Source: an uncultured Acidimicrobiales bacterium
GTDB taxonomy: Bacteria; Actinomycetota; Acidimicrobiia; Acidimicrobiales; Bin134
Direction: 5' to 3'
NCBI GenBank assembly: GCA_951813325.1
Contig: OX638350.1
Coordinates: 2,213,954 to 2,277,953 of the forward strand
DNA: 64,000 nt
Program-made: the position numbers and the translations under genes
Shown: positions 45,462 to 53,715 of the stretch, in pieces
Layout: every line of letters starts with the position of its first letter
How positions within the stretch are numbered: position 1 is the first letter of the stretch
The notes under the pieces: model-generated
What the model saw: the letters and a program-made list of their open reading frames with translations, nothing else
Databases searched by the model: none
What the model was told of the DNA's origin: nothing

Positions 45462-46688
45462 TCAGTTCCTGAGCACAGGGTCTAGTTGCTTGGGCTGCCA
45501 AGTGGCAGTTCCGGAGTCGGGGAACGCGTCGGGCGGCGGCACCACGCTGTGTTTGCCGGTTCGCCGGTTGTGCTTTACCTGATGGTGGCGGTCGTGGATG
45601 TCATGGTGGCAGTCGTTGCACACCGTGACCAGATTGGGATAATCGGTCTTGCCGCCATTTTTCCAGTGCTTGACGTGGTGGGAGAAGCTGCGATTCGCAT
45701 CCGCCCCGCAGCCCACGCACGCCTTGTCCCTGACCATCAACGCAATTCTCTGGGCGTCGCTGGCACAACGGCGCCGCCGTCCCAACCAGAGATCCTGGGT
45801 TCTGGCGTTGAACACGGCCGGGAAGATGTCCGCCTCACACGCCAAGCGCACCAACTCCTTGCCAGGAAGCGGGGTGCCGTCGGAGATGCGGGCGTTCACC
45901 AACTCCTCATGGGTTGCGTCGTAGTCGGCTACCAGCACCAAGGCGATGCCTGTCGCTTTGCCTTTCTCAGGGTGCAAGATCAGCTCTGCCAACGCGTCAG
46001 CGGCGCGCTGAAGAGGCGATCGCCGCTGTTTCGGGTCTTCTCGGCTCCAGAACTCGCGCTCTTTGTCCGCCAAAGCCCCGGCGATATGCGCCCCAATTAG
46101 GGGATCAAACTCGGCGTTGAGCACGTACATGCCTGTGTCGTTGCTCTTGAACAGCCTTGTCGAACGCCTTTTCTTCTGCCGGCCCATCAGCGACTCTCCG
46201 CCATCACCCGACAGCTCATGTTGCTGGCACTTCACCGTCCTGGAAAACTCGTCATAGCTCTGAGTCCGCGCTGCCTCAACCAGCTCTTGCTCCGAGATCG
46301 GCCCCTCCGACGACGCCCGGGCGATCAGGCGGGCATGATCACCCGGAATCTCCCCCGACGCCAAAGCCTCAGACGTCTCCGCCAGCGCGCCTAGCCGCTC
46401 GGCAGTCTTCACATCGTGATGAGCCTTGGAGGGAGATGACCGCAGCACCTCGCGGGCCACCCTTTTGGCCCCGGCTGTGTCATGGCGGCGAGCCAGCTGA
46501 GCCAATGCCTGCGCTTTCAACGCCTCCAGCTGCGACTCGGCTTCGCCCAACACCCCCAATCGCCGGCGCAGCCCCGCATCCGACAGCCCGGCCACATCCA
46601 CCCGCGACACGCAAACCGCAGCCCCGCAACCGCCATCAACCGCAGTCCCGCCCCCGGCTTGTCCGGCGAGTGCAGATGAGAACTCCAT
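45462..46688 (-). CDS. DUF222 and HNH endonuclease domain protein (13E12-repeat type)
   Basis: 408 residues. The N-terminal DUF222 helical domain (~25-290) is followed by an HNH nuclease: VGCGADANRSFSHHVKHW, then NLVTVCNDCHHDIHDRHH, including the zinc-binding cysteines and the His-Asn-His residues. Such genes are multicopy and often mobile in actinobacteria (13E12 repeat family in mycobacteria). It is inserted between hisS and aspS, normally neighbours. TAGACT lies 6 nt upstream of the ATG. Confidence 0.88.
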   Translation of the reverse strand: MEFSSALAGQAGGGTAVDGGCGAAVCVSRVDVAGLSDAGLRRRLGVLGEAESQLEALKAQALAQLARRHDTAGAKRVAREVLRSSPSKAHHDVKTAERLGALAETSEALASGEIPGDHARLIARASSEGPISEQELVEAARTQSYDEFSRTVKCQQHELSGDGGESLMGRQKKRRSTRLFKSNDTGMYVLNAEFDPLIGAHIAGALADKEREFWSREDPKQRRSPLQRAADALAELILHPEKGKATGIALVLVADYDATHEELVNARISDGTPLPGKELVRLACEADIFPAVFNARTQDLWLGRRRRCASDAQRIALMVRDKACVGCGADANRSFSHHVKHWKNGGKTDYPNLVTVCNDCHHDIHDRHHQVKHNRRTGKHSVVPPPDAFPDSGTATWQPKQLDPVLRN

Positions 46689-46845
46689 GCCTGTAGTCTA
46701 CCAAGGCCAGTGACAATATCCCTCTGATTTAGTGAAAAATAATGAAAAATAGTTGATAATTATGTTAAATGAAGCAACCACACTCACAATAGTCACAACA
46801 CAACAATTCAAAGCGCATCACTTGATGGGACGCCCCGTCGATCGA
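46689..46845 (-). promoter_or_regulatory. AT-rich intergenic region upstream of the DUF222-HNH gene
   Basis: 157 nt between the hisS stop and the HNH gene start, far more AT-rich than its surroundings (46720-46810 contains TGAAAAATAATGAAAAATA and similar runs). TAGACT (46700-46695) lies 6 nt before the ATG at 46688 as a probable -10. No gene and no intrinsic terminator is seen. The composition suggests it arrived together with the HNH gene. Confidence 0.5.
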
Positions 46846-48105
46846 CTACCGAGCCAGCCTCGCGGCCACCTCGTGCACCACATCGCCCCGCGCCAGGGCA
46901 GTCTGGCTCCCGCCCGAGCGCAGGTCGCGCAGGGTGACCGTGCCTGCGGCCAGCTCTTCTTCTCCTACCAATAAGGCCAGCCGGGCACCCGAGCGATCGG
47001 CCACCTTCATCTGGGCTTTCATGGAGCGCGCATCGAAGGCCCTGTCGGCCGAGATGCCGTTGCGGCGCAGCTCAAAAGTGAGATTCCTCCCGGCGCCGCC
47101 CCCGGTTACGTCCACCACAAACACGTCCACCGAGGCTGCTGTGTCGAGCAGGGCTTCTTCGGCGTCGGCGGCCAGCAGAATGCGCTCGATGCCGGCACCG
47201 AATCCCACGCCGGGGGCGGGCTTGCCCCCCAAGGACTCGGCCAGCCCGTCATAGCGTCCTCCGCCGCCCACTGCGTTCTGGGCCGAGGTCAGGGCCCCGG
47301 CCGCGAACTCCCAGGTGGAGTGGGTGTAGTAGTCCAGTCCCCGCACGAGGCGGGAGTCGATCTCGTAGGCCACCCCGAGGGCGTCCAAACCGGCTTGCAC
47401 CCGAGCGAAGTGGGCGGCGGCCTCATCGGAGAGGTGGTCGGTGATGCGGGGGGCATCGGCGACCACGGCCACCGTGCGCTCCCGCTTGGAGTCCAGCACC
47501 CGCAGTGGGTGGTCGGCGACGTTGGCCCGGTCGGCCTCATCCAAGTCGCCCAGCCGCTGGCCCAGCCAAGTGGCCAACCGCTCGGCATAGGCCTGCCGGT
47601 CGCCGGGGCTGCCCATGGAGTTGAGCCGCAGAGACAGATGGCTCAGGCCGAGCGCCCGGTAGAAGTCGTGTTGAAGGGCGATGACCTCTATGTCGAGGTC
47701 GGGATCGGCCGAGCCGATGGCCTCGGCCCCCACCTGGTGGTGTTGGCGGAACCGCCCGGCCTGGGGCTCCTCGTACCGGAAACAAGGGGTGAGGTACCAC
47801 ACCTTCCAAGGAACGGTGGGCCGGTGCTGGTTGAACGCCCTCACCACCGACGCGGTGCCCTCGGGGCGCAAGGCCAGGCGGCGGTCGCCCTTGTCGTAGA
47901 AGTCGTACATCTCCTTGCGCACCACCTCGGTGCCCTCGCCCAAGCGCTGGAACACCCCGATGTCCTCGAACATTGGGCTCTGCACCAGCCCATAGGCGGC
48001 TCGCCCCATCACCCCGGCGAACACGGCGACCAGCCGCTGCCAGCGGTCCGACTCCGGGGGCAGGACGTCTCGAGTCCCCTTGGGAGCTTGGAACAACTCA
48101 GCCAC
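46846..48105 (-). CDS. hisS: Histidyl-tRNA synthetase
   Basis: 419 residues from the GTG at 48105 (MAELFQAPKGTRDVLPPE). Class II motifs: RPEGTASVVRAFNQH, motif 2 RYEEPQAGRFRQHHQVG, the His-specific LVRGLDYYTHSTWEF and motif 3 GFGAGIERILL. The C-terminal anticodon-binding domain is complete. A longer reading from 48159 would pass through the promoter and is not supported. Confidence 0.96.
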   Translation of the reverse strand: MAELFQAPKGTRDVLPPESDRWQRLVAVFAGVMGRAAYGLVQSPMFEDIGVFQRLGEGTEVVRKEMYDFYDKGDRRLALRPEGTASVVRAFNQHRPTVPWKVWYLTPCFRYEEPQAGRFRQHHQVGAEAIGSADPDLDIEVIALQHDFYRALGLSHLSLRLNSMGSPGDRQAYAERLATWLGQRLGDLDEADRANVADHPLRVLDSKRERTVAVVADAPRITDHLSDEAAAHFARVQAGLDALGVAYEIDSRLVRGLDYYTHSTWEFAAGALTSAQNAVGGGGRYDGLAESLGGKPAPGVGFGAGIERILLAADAEEALLDTAASVDVFVVDVTGGGAGRNLTFELRRNGISADRAFDARSMKAQMKVADRSGARLALLVGEEELAAGTVTLRDLRSGGSQTALARGDVVHEVAARLAR

Positions 48106-48113
48106 GACGCCCG

Positions 48114-48119
48114 ATGCTA
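48114..48119 (-). promoter_or_regulatory. Probable -10 box of hisS
   Basis: TAGCAT on the minus strand, 8 nt before the hisS GTG. The segment GGTAGCATCGGG ... GTCGTGGC around it is repeated almost exactly upstream of aspS (45373-45391), which supports its function. It would produce a leaderless or near-leaderless transcript. Confidence 0.55.
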
Positions 48120-48444
48120 CCGGCACCCTGCGACCGTTCCCCTGTCTATAAGACGGCAAGCCGCAGTCCGCCCCGCAGGGGTCGCATCCAAACTGCCTTG
48201 CTTCCCTTATGCCGCAGTCATGCCGGATGGCTCGGAATCTCCCCCCGCACCAGGAGATTCAAAATCACTGGCAGATAACCGCACGCTGAGCGAGCACGTC
48301 GTCATGGTTGGGTCATATCCGGCTGCACTCAGCAATCGGAATGGTCCCACCGGTAGAATACGAACAAGCCCACACCCCTGATCCTCAAAAACAACCTCTC
48401 CACGATCAGGGGGGAAGCTCAAGCCCTTGTTCTTGGTCTACGGG
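48120..48444. other. Intergenic region between vapC and hisS, no gene recognised
   Basis: About 325 bp. It contains two inverted repeats: GAATCTCC (48235-48242) with GGAGATTC (48253-48260), and CCCCTGATC (48375-48383) with GATCAGGGG (48404-48412). Neither is followed by a T-run on the minus strand, so neither is a convincing terminator. A 71-codon TTG-start frame (48422-48207, minus) has no recognisable features. No tRNA or T-box could be made out. Confidence 0.4.
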
Positions 48445-48846
48445 TCATGTGCCGATCACCGCGAGGCCCAGTGATCTGGCGGCTTGGGCTTGGCGGTTGT
48501 CGAATGTCAAGAGCGTGGTCGAGGGTCCGGTGCGGACGGCGGCGGCAAGGTGCAGCGCGTCCAGTGAGCGGCACAGGGTCTGCTCGGCGATCCTGGCTGC
48601 TTCGTTGCAGGTGGCCCCATCCAGGCTCACCAGCGCGAACGAGTCCAGATCGTTGAGGAACTGCCGCTTGGCGGCGGGGGCATCGGAGGAGTTCAACAGG
48701 CGGGAGAGACTCCGCCTGACCTCGACCTCGGTGAGCCTCGACGTCACCAGCACCGGATCAGCCGCCATGAACTGCTCGGCGGCATCAGAGTCGTGCTCGG
48801 CCACGTAGCGCTTCAACAGCGCGCTGGTGTCCACGTACAACGTCAC
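48445..48846 (-). CDS. vapC: VapC-type PIN-domain toxin
   Basis: 133 residues from a GTG overlapping the antitoxin stop (GTGA). PIN-domain acidic residues: LYVDTSALLKRY at the N-terminus, Glu in SRLTEVEVRRSL, Asp in RSLDALHLAAAV and Asp in LLTFDNRQAQAA. VapC toxins are Mg2+-dependent RNases cutting tRNA or rRNA. All four acidic positions are intact, so it is probably active. Confidence 0.9.
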   Translation of the reverse strand: MTLYVDTSALLKRYVAEHDSDAAEQFMAADPVLVTSRLTEVEVRRSLSRLLNSSDAPAAKRQFLNDLDSFALVSLDGATCNEAARIAEQTLCRSLDALHLAAAVRTGPSTTLLTFDNRQAQAARSLGLAVIGT

Positions 48847-49097
48847 GAGCGGTCATCGTCGAGCACGTCGAGAACCGACTGATCAGCCAAAAACCGCTGA
48901 GCCGGGACCAGCCCCACACGCTTGGGGGGCTGGATCCAACCCTCCTCCATCCCCCGCTCCAGTGCTGAATATCCGGTCAACGGCCCGATCTGGGCCACTG
49001 GACGGCCGCGATCGGTCACGACGACTAGCTCGCCTTTGGCGGCCCGTCCGATGAACTCCGACAACTTGGCCTTCAATTCCCGCACGCCGACTTCCAT
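48843..49097 (-). CDS. vapB: Phd/YefM-type (VapB) antitoxin
   Basis: 84 residues from the ATG at 49097 (MEVGVRELKAKLSEFI). The N-terminal Phd/YefM DNA-binding domain (VRELKAKLSEFIGRAAKGEL, VTDRGRPVAQIGPL) is followed by a toxin-neutralising tail. It neutralises the co-translated VapC and probably binds the palindrome over its own promoter. Confidence 0.9.
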   Translation of the reverse strand: MEVGVRELKAKLSEFIGRAAKGELVVVTDRGRPVAQIGPLTGYSALERGMEEGWIQPPKRVGLVPAQRFLADQSVLDVLDDDRS

Positions 49098-49132
49098 GTA
49101 GTCACAATACAACTTTTATGTGACTACAACAA
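49097..49132 (-). promoter_or_regulatory. vapBC promoter and operator
   Basis: A perfect 10-bp inverted repeat, TGTAGTCACA (49097-49106) and TGTGACTACA (49119-49128), with a 12-nt spacer, brackets the promoter. TATTGT (49109-49104) lies 6 nt before the ATG and TTGTTG (49132-49127) is 17 nt further up. This arrangement is expected for conditional autorepression of a toxin-antitoxin operon. Confidence 0.7.
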
Positions 49133-49136
49133 TTGG

Positions 49137-51347
49137 TCAACCAGAGGCGGTGGGGAGCACCCGATAGGCGCTGTAGACCGACTCGATGCCCCGGATGGTG
49201 CGGAGGAGGGCATCGAGGTGGGTGCTGTCGATCAGCTCGAAGTCGAACCGCATGACCGAGATCTGGTCGGCGCCGGTGCGGGTCTCGCAGGCCAGGATGT
49301 TCACCGATCCGGTGGACAGGGCGTTGGCCACGTCTCGCAGCAGGCGGGTGCGGTCGAACGCCTTCACCTCGATGGTCACGCAGTAGGCGCCGCTGCGCTC
49401 GGCGCTCCAGTCCACGTCGATGAGCCGGTCGCCCTGCTCGAACGACAGCGACACCGCATTGGCGCACTCCGTGCGGTGGACCGACACCCCCCGGCCCCGG
49501 GTGACGAAACCGATGATCTCGTCGGGGGGGACCGGCTTGCAGCAGCGGGCCAGGCTGGCCAGCACATCGTCGAGTCCCTCCACCTCCACCGGCTGCTCGG
49601 TCTTGCGGGGCAGCGCCGCAGGCGACGGGACGGCGGCCAGTTCCCCCTCCCCACCGCCCTCTGAAGACGGCTCCACCCTCATGCCGGCCACCCGCTCGGC
49701 CACCGCCTTGGCCGACACGTGGCGCTCTCCTACTGCGGCGAACAACGTGTCGAGGTCGCGGTAGTTCATGTCCTGGGCGGCGTGCACCAGCTCGTCGCCC
49801 GACAGAATCTTCGCCACCGGCAGACGCTCGCGGCGCAATGCGGCGGCCACCGCGTCGCGGCCGGCCTTGATGGCGTCTTCCCGCCGAGCCTGGGCGAACC
49901 ACTGGCGGATCTTGTTACGGGCCCGGTGGGAGGCCACCAAGCCGAGCCAGTCGCGCGACGGCCCCTTGTCGGCCACCTTGGAGGTGAAGATCTCCACCAT
50001 GTCGCCGGGCCGCAGCTCGCGGTCCAGCGGGACGAGCTGGCCGTTGACCCGGGCCCCGATGCAGGCGTGGCCCACCTCGGTGTGGATGGAGTAGGCGAAA
50101 TCGATGGGAATCGCCCCCATGGGCAGCGACACCACCTCGCCCTTGGGCGTGAACACCTGCACCTCGTCGTGGTCTAGATCGGTCTTGAGGTTGCTCAAGA
50201 ACTCGACGGCGTCGGAGGTCTCCTGCTGCCAGTCGATGATCCGGCTCAACCAGGCCAGATCGTCGATCGTCGTTCCCTCCTTGTAGCTGTAGTGGGCGGC
50301 CACCCCCTGTTCGGCTCGGGCGTGCATCTCGTTGGTGCGGAGCTGAACCTCCAAAGACTTGCCCCCCGGTCCGACCACCGTGGTGTGAAGCGATTGGTAG
50401 AGGTTGAACTTGGGCATGGCGATGTAGTCCTTGAACCGCCCCTGCACCGGCTTCCAGGTGGCGTGGATGGAGCCCAGCGCGGCGTAGCAGTCCCGCACCG
50501 AGTCGACGATCACCCGGATGCCCACCAAGTCGTGGATATCGTCGAAGCTGCGCTCTTTGGTCATCATCTTCTCGTAGATGCTCCAAAGGTGCTTGGGACG
50601 GCCGGTGACCTGGGCCTGGATCCCCAGCTCGGCCAATCTTGCGTCCACGCTGGACAGCACCTGGGTGAGATACAGGTCGCGCTCCGGCGCCCGGGTGGCC
50701 ACCATGCGATCGATCTCGGCATACCGCTTGGGATGCAGGGCGGCGAACGCCAGGTCTTCGAGCTGGAGCTTCATGTCCTGCATGCCCAGCCGGTTGGCCA
50801 GCGGGGCGTAGATGTCCATCGTCTCGCGGGCCACGCGGTGCTGTTTGGCCAAAGGAAGTGCGGCCAGGGTCCGCATGTTGTGCAGCCGGTCGGAGAGCTT
50901 CACCACCAGCACCCGCAGATCCTTGGCAATGGCCACCAGCATCTTGCGCATCGAGGCGGCCTGCTCCTCCTCTTGGGTGTTGAACTTGAGCCGGTCCAGC
51001 CGGGTGACGCTGTCCACGATCGAGGCCACTTCGCCGCCGAAGTGCTGCTCGACTTCGGACAAGTCCATGGCGGTGTCCTCTATGGCGTCGTGCAACAGCG
51101 CGGCGATGACCGACACGTCGTCCAACCCCAGCTCCACCACGATGTGGGCCACGGCCAGCGGGTGGCTGACGTAGGGCTCACCGGACTTGCGCATCTGTCC
51201 AGCATGGGCCTTCAGTGCAAGGCGATAGGCCGTGTCGATGCGGTCGGCGGTGGCGCTGGGGTGGCGCTCGAGATAGGCGGCAAGCAGCGGACCCACGTCT
51301 TGGCCCGGCTGATCCATCCAGGGCAATGACCGTTCAGCAAGCGTCAT
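49137..51347 (-). CDS. rel: Bifunctional (p)ppGpp synthetase/hydrolase
   Basis: 736 residues. HD hydrolase domain with LLHDAIEDTAMDL near 86, synthetase domain (VGIRVIVDSVRDCYAALG, YQSLHTTVVGPGGKSLEVQLR), TGS domain (VQVFTPKGEVVSLPMGAIPIDFAY), a conserved cysteine region (LARCCKPVPPDEIIGFVTRG) and a C-terminal ACT domain. It controls the stringent response. The ATG overlaps the apt stop (ATGA), the standard apt-rel pairing. Confidence 0.96.
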   Translation of the reverse strand: MTLAERSLPWMDQPGQDVGPLLAAYLERHPSATADRIDTAYRLALKAHAGQMRKSGEPYVSHPLAVAHIVVELGLDDVSVIAALLHDAIEDTAMDLSEVEQHFGGEVASIVDSVTRLDRLKFNTQEEEQAASMRKMLVAIAKDLRVLVVKLSDRLHNMRTLAALPLAKQHRVARETMDIYAPLANRLGMQDMKLQLEDLAFAALHPKRYAEIDRMVATRAPERDLYLTQVLSSVDARLAELGIQAQVTGRPKHLWSIYEKMMTKERSFDDIHDLVGIRVIVDSVRDCYAALGSIHATWKPVQGRFKDYIAMPKFNLYQSLHTTVVGPGGKSLEVQLRTNEMHARAEQGVAAHYSYKEGTTIDDLAWLSRIIDWQQETSDAVEFLSNLKTDLDHDEVQVFTPKGEVVSLPMGAIPIDFAYSIHTEVGHACIGARVNGQLVPLDRELRPGDMVEIFTSKVADKGPSRDWLGLVASHRARNKIRQWFAQARREDAIKAGRDAVAAALRRERLPVAKILSGDELVHAAQDMNYRDLDTLFAAVGERHVSAKAVAERVAGMRVEPSSEGGGEGELAAVPSPAALPRKTEQPVEVEGLDDVLASLARCCKPVPPDEIIGFVTRGRGVSVHRTECANAVSLSFEQGDRLIDVDWSAERSGAYCVTIEVKAFDRTRLLRDVANALSTGSVNILACETRTGADQISVMRFDFELIDSTHLDALLRTIRGIESVYSAYRVLPTASG

Positions 51348-51907
51348 TCATCACCGCCAAAGCAGATCAGCGAGATCACCGGGCAGCCGTCGCCCAGTTT
51401 GGCCCGACCGCCCAGAAAGCCCAACTCGACGAGGAAGCCCACCCCGACCACCTCGGCGCCCGCCGAATCGACCAGCTCCACCGCCGCGGCCGCCGTGCCC
51501 CCGGTGGCCAAGACGTCGTCCACAATGAGCGCGCGCTGTCCGGGGGACAAAGCGTCGGTATGGGCCTCCAGCGAAGCCGTGCCGTACTCAAGCTGATAGT
51601 CGACCGACAGGGTGTTGTAGGGGAGTTTGCCCGGCTTGCGGAAGGGCACAAAGCCCAGGCCCAGCCGGTAGGCCACTGCCGCCCCCAGGATGAACCCCCG
51701 GGCCTCGACTCCCACCACCCGGTCTGCCTGAGTATCGCTAAAGCGGTCGGCCAGCGCGTCAGCCGCCCACCGGAGGGCATCGCCGTCGTCGAGCAGCGGG
51801 GTGATGTCTTTGAAGATGATCCCCTCGGTGGGAAAGTCGGGGACATCCCTGATAAGGCCCTCAGGCCAGGCAGACTCCACTGCGCTCCATTCTACCTGGT
51901 CTTCCAT
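51344..51907 (-). CDS. apt: Adenine phosphoribosyltransferase
   Basis: 187 residues from the ATG at 51907; an upstream in-frame start gives an unlikely 39-residue extension. FPTEGIIFKDITPLL, VVGVEARGFILGAAVAYRLG and the PRPP loop ALIVDDVLATGGTAAAAVEL are diagnostic. It salvages adenine to AMP. The 278 bp between it and the divergent methyltransferase gene hold no recognisable gene. Confidence 0.95.
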   Translation of the reverse strand: MEDQVEWSAVESAWPEGLIRDVPDFPTEGIIFKDITPLLDDGDALRWAADALADRFSDTQADRVVGVEARGFILGAAVAYRLGLGFVPFRKPGKLPYNTLSVDYQLEYGTASLEAHTDALSPGQRALIVDDVLATGGTAAAAVELVDSAGAEVVGVGFLVELGFLGGRAKLGDGCPVISLICFGGDE

Positions 51908-52173
51908 ACCCCATCGAAGGCTCGAAGCAGTGTCGGCTCGGCGGGGCAAGCCCAGCGGACCGTCGGCCGGCGCTGGAGGCGTTGGTAGACGAATGCTGAA
52001 TTGTCTCCTGAGGGAAAATTCCAATGGTTATGAGTGGTCATGGGCAATGTCCAGAAGGGGTGGGACCGCGACCCCGAGGGAGGTGGCAGAAGAAGCTGGG
52101 GTGAGCAGCAAATGCCTCCACGAAACGAGGGGAGCCTCACAGCCTGGATTCCGCGCCCCTATGGACTGTCATC

Positions 52174-52186
52174 TACGTTTGCGCGA
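52174..52186 (+). promoter_or_regulatory. Probable -10 box for a leaderless methyltransferase mRNA
   Basis: TACGTT at 52174-52179, then 6 nt to the ATG at 52186; no Shine-Dalgarno is present. Confidence 0.4.
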
Positions 52187-53145
52187 TGAAGTTTGGGCCC
52201 ATTCATATCATTCGCGACAGGACTTACTCCTCGCTGCTGCACCAGATCGAAGCAACCAAACCAACCAACGAGACTCAGCGGCTGCATGAGGCCCTTGACC
52301 GGGCCCGTCAAGAACTTCAACGCCTGGGGCTAGACGTCGACGCTGATGACCGCTTCGGAGCTGAAATACCGAAACAACTCCACTTGACGCCTCGGCTGAG
52401 CGGTGAGGGCCACGAGTACGCAGAACCCCCCACACCGGCTCCTTCGCCGCTTGCCTCCTTCAATGTTCTCGATGGGTGGGTCAGCCAGTTTGAGATCAAT
52501 GGAGAGAAAGTCGGAGGGGCGGTCGGCCTGTCCACTGACGAGCGCATCGAGTGGCTGATGGATTCCATCGGGGGGGTCAAGCGCAAAAGGCTGCTGGAGC
52601 TCGGACCGCTCGAGGGAGCCCACACCAAGATGCTCTGCGATGCAGGCGCAGCGTCGGTGGTGGCAGTCGAGGGATTCCGGGCATCATGGCTTCATTGCCT
52701 GGTGATCAAGGAGATCTTCAACCTCGAACGAGCTCGGTTCATATACGGGGACTTCAACCACTATGTCGCCGACTACCACGGCCCCCCATTCGACGCAGTG
52801 CTGGCCTGCGGAGTCCTCTACCACCAACTAGACCCCCCAGCGCTTATCGCTGGACTCAGCAAACTCACCAAGACCGCAATGGTGTGGACCCATGTCGCAG
52901 ACGAGGCCTACCCGCCCGACGCAGTCCCCGCCGAAGTCGACGGCTACCGAGGCCGGCGGATGGACTACGGCGATGCCCGCAACGAGTATCGGAACTACTG
53001 CGGCGGCGTTGCCCAAGAGGCCATCTGGCTCTACCACGACGAACTGATCCGCTGCTTCACAGAAAACGGCTTCAACCACATCGAATCCCGCGGCGTAACC
53101 CCAACACCCGCTGGACCAGCCGTGCTGTTCACTGCTACCTGCTGA
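52186..53145 (+). CDS. SAM-dependent class I methyltransferase, function unknown
   Basis: 319 residues. Residues 1-110 include a charged helical segment (NETQRLHEALDRARQELQRL). The Rossmann core starts with motif I LLELGPLEGAHTKMLCDAGA, motif II VVAVEGFRAS and ACGVLYHQLDPPALI. The region resembles CmoB/DUF1698-type or small-molecule methyltransferases, but the acceptor is unknown. It lies next to IS3 debris and differs from the core operons on its left, so it may be part of an accessory region that continues to the right edge. Confidence 0.75.
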   Translation: MKFGPIHIIRDRTYSSLLHQIEATKPTNETQRLHEALDRARQELQRLGLDVDADDRFGAEIPKQLHLTPRLSGEGHEYAEPPTPAPSPLASFNVLDGWVSQFEINGEKVGGAVGLSTDERIEWLMDSIGGVKRKRLLELGPLEGAHTKMLCDAGAASVVAVEGFRASWLHCLVIKEIFNLERARFIYGDFNHYVADYHGPPFDAVLACGVLYHQLDPPALIAGLSKLTKTAMVWTHVADEAYPPDAVPAEVDGYRGRRMDYGDARNEYRNYCGGVAQEAIWLYHDELIRCFTENGFNHIESRGVTPTPAGPAVLFTATC

Positions 53146-53181
53146 CCACCTCCCCGAACCGACGCAACGACCTGAGCTTCC

Positions 53182-53650
53182 CCTGAGGTTCCCCCCTTTT
53201 TGTGGAGGCATGCTCTATAAGGAGGAGCTATGTCTAGTCCACGAAGAGAGTTCGACGGGGAGTTCTGTGATGGGGCTGTCCGGATCGTCAAAGAGACCGG
53301 CCGGCCGGTGGCCCGGGTGGCCCGGGGCTTGGGTGCGGGCGAGGGCGCTTTGGGCAACTGGGTCAGAAAGGACCGCGCCGAGCAGGCCGGGGGCTGTGTG
53401 GTGATGAGCGGGCCGGGCTGGTGCGGCTGCGCGAGGAGAACGCGGCTTTGCCGATGGAGCGTGATGTGCTCAAACGATCCGCAGTCGTTCGGGTTGACGA
53501 GGTGACGCGGTGACCGCGGAGTTCATCGCCTCCCAAAGGACCGGCCACAGCGTGGCTCACACGGTCGCATGCAGAGTGCTGGGAGTGGCGCCCTCGGCGT
53601 TCCACAACCACCGCAACCGGCCGCCCACCACCACCAAAGACCACTTACAC
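53182..53650 (+). pseudogene. IS3-family element remnant: left end, frameshifted orfA, 5' part of orfB
   Basis: The element end TGAGGTTCCCCCC... starts at 53184. orfA opens at 53230 (MSSPRREFDGEFCDGAVRIV, then WVRKDR), the usual HTH of IS3 OrfA. A frame change in the GGGGG run near 53390 moves the rest (DERAGLVRLREENAAL, ERDVLKRSAVVRVDEVTR stop 53513) to another frame. orfB begins at 53510 with a GTGA overlap (TAEFIASQRTGHSVAHTVAC) and breaks off after about 45 codons; the integrase core is absent. The element is therefore dead. Confidence 0.8.
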
Positions 53651-53715
53651 ACCACTAGGATGATTCCTGCTCGGCGCGGCACTAGCTTGTGACCGACCCT
53701 CCCGGGGAGGAAGGC

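Noticed and set aside
48235-48412. Two inverted repeats as terminators or a structured RNA upstream of hisS
   Set aside because: No T-run follows either stem on the relevant strand and the loops are long; kept only as a description of the intergenic region.
48207-48422. 71-codon minus-strand ORF with TTG start upstream of hisS
   Set aside because: No domain, weak start, no conservation evidence.
52049-52150. LacI-like helix-turn-helix fragment (TPREVAEEAGVSSKCLHE) before the methyltransferase gene
   Set aside because: Only ~18 residues resemble the HTH, there is no following domain, and the frame runs on into the next gene; likely chance.
53380-53400. Programmed frameshift in the IS3 orfA
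   Set aside because: IS3 programmed -1 shifts occur at the orfA/orfB overlap (A-rich), not inside orfA at a G-run; here orfB is also truncated, so simple decay is more likely.
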